Positions 63,600-64,000 of a stretch of DNA of 64,000 nucleotides are shown here, piece after piece. The notes beneath the pieces are model-generated. The model saw only the letters and a program-made list of their open reading frames with translations, did no database searches and was not told the DNA's origin. Where the stretch lies: assembly GCF_028769735.1 (NCBI RefSeq), contig NC_088171.1, positions 60,137,716 through 60,201,715 on the forward strand, given 5' to 3'. Positions within the stretch are counted from its first letter, which is position 1. Each line of letters opens with the position of its first letter. The position numbers and the translations under genes were made by a program. This DNA is from Zonotrichia leucophrys gambelii (taxonomy: Eukaryota > Chordata > Aves > Passeriformes > Passerellidae).

Positions 63600-64000
63600 A
63601 TGGGAGCAGAGCAATCACCCATATTTCTTCTGGGTCATAATTTGATGGCAGGTTTTCTCAGGGGAGGAGCACAGGGGTTAGGTGAGTAAGCCCCACGTTC
63701 AACAATTAAACTGCAGAAATACAAGCTGTGAAGGAAATCGCTTCCTTGGACTTGCTTTCCTTGCCTGTAATGGGCAACGAAAACCTCCCCACATTCTGTA
63801 GCTACAGGAATGCCACACTTCAGTGTACCATCCATTGTTCATTTGTTTGTTCCTTACCATCCCCTAACTGGCTTTAGACATATCTTTCAATTGATAATAA
63901 AAGGTTCACAAATAGCCTGAAAATTAAAAGACATCTTGTAATATTGACATATTGTAATATGAAGGTGATGGTATTGGTCTTTTAGAATGTTGCTTAAAAT

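Larger units (their letters stand above)
58589..64000. other. Noncoding stretch, no gene seen
   Basis: AT-rich DNA. Minor features are an A15 run with GAAA units (59688-59710), a TA tract (60732-60744) and a T/C tract ending TTCTTTTAG at 61675-61734. The tract is followed by an unrecognised 119-codon frame that I do not accept as an exon. A 9-bp hairpin lies at 62917-62939 (TGGTTATAT / ATATAACCA, 5-base loop), and there is a long pyrimidine tract near 63.5 kb. Confidence 0.5.

Noticed and set aside
1..64000. CRISPR arrays, operons, prophage or bacterial insertion sequences
   Set aside because: Nothing of the kind is visible. The CR1 LINEs, avian LTR, CpG depletion and absence of dense coding frames identify vertebrate nuclear DNA.

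Overview
The window looks like nuclear DNA from a bird, probably a songbird. It is AT-rich and intron-poor in signal, and its recognisable dispersed repeats are almost all avian CR1 LINE fragments ending in the (ATTCTATG/ATTCTGTG)-type CR1 3' tail. There is also one solitary endogenous retrovirus LTR of a layout common in passerines. No bacterial, viral or plastid gene organisation is present. I recognise no protein-coding gene, no rRNA or tRNA gene, and no exon I could defend. The window reads as a gene desert or the inside of a very long intron. That conclusion is limited: short coding exons cannot be excluded by eye.

Layout. 1-5606: AT-rich single-copy DNA with a striking palindrome/hairpin cluster at 1516-1577. 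5607-6621: a 1-kb CR1 on the minus strand. 7695-7815: a small internally deleted CR1. 7816-18369: single-copy DNA containing a candidate regulatory island near 12.8-13.2 kb. 18370-18618: an old CR1 tail. 22208-23347: a CR1 mosaic, probably one copy nested in another. 29387-30125: a solo LTR with a 4-bp target duplication, followed directly by a CR1 fragment. 33436-34773: a 1.34-kb GGAA satellite with 13-bp higher-order units rich in ETS-type sites. 37134-37679: a CR1 on the plus strand; a 97-bp piece nearly identical to part of it reappears at 43767-43863. 44.5-44.7 kb: a candidate homeodomain-site element. 48660-50350: two CpG islands separated by about 0.5 kb of AT-rich, conserved-looking DNA. 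This is the best candidate promoter or regulatory hub in the window. 55649-55785: an ancient CR1-L-like tail. 57260-58588: the longest CR1, with a broken reverse transcriptase. 58589-64000: single-copy DNA ending in a long pyrimidine tract.

What works together: there are no gene pathways to reconstruct. The functional candidates are regulatory: the twin CpG islands with the intervening element, the homeodomain-site and AP-1-palindrome elements, and the purine-rich ETS-motif satellite. The long open frames through the satellite are a mathematical consequence of a 4-bp repeat and are not genes. I found no previously undescribed coding system. The satellite and the CpG-island hub are the two places most worth a second look.
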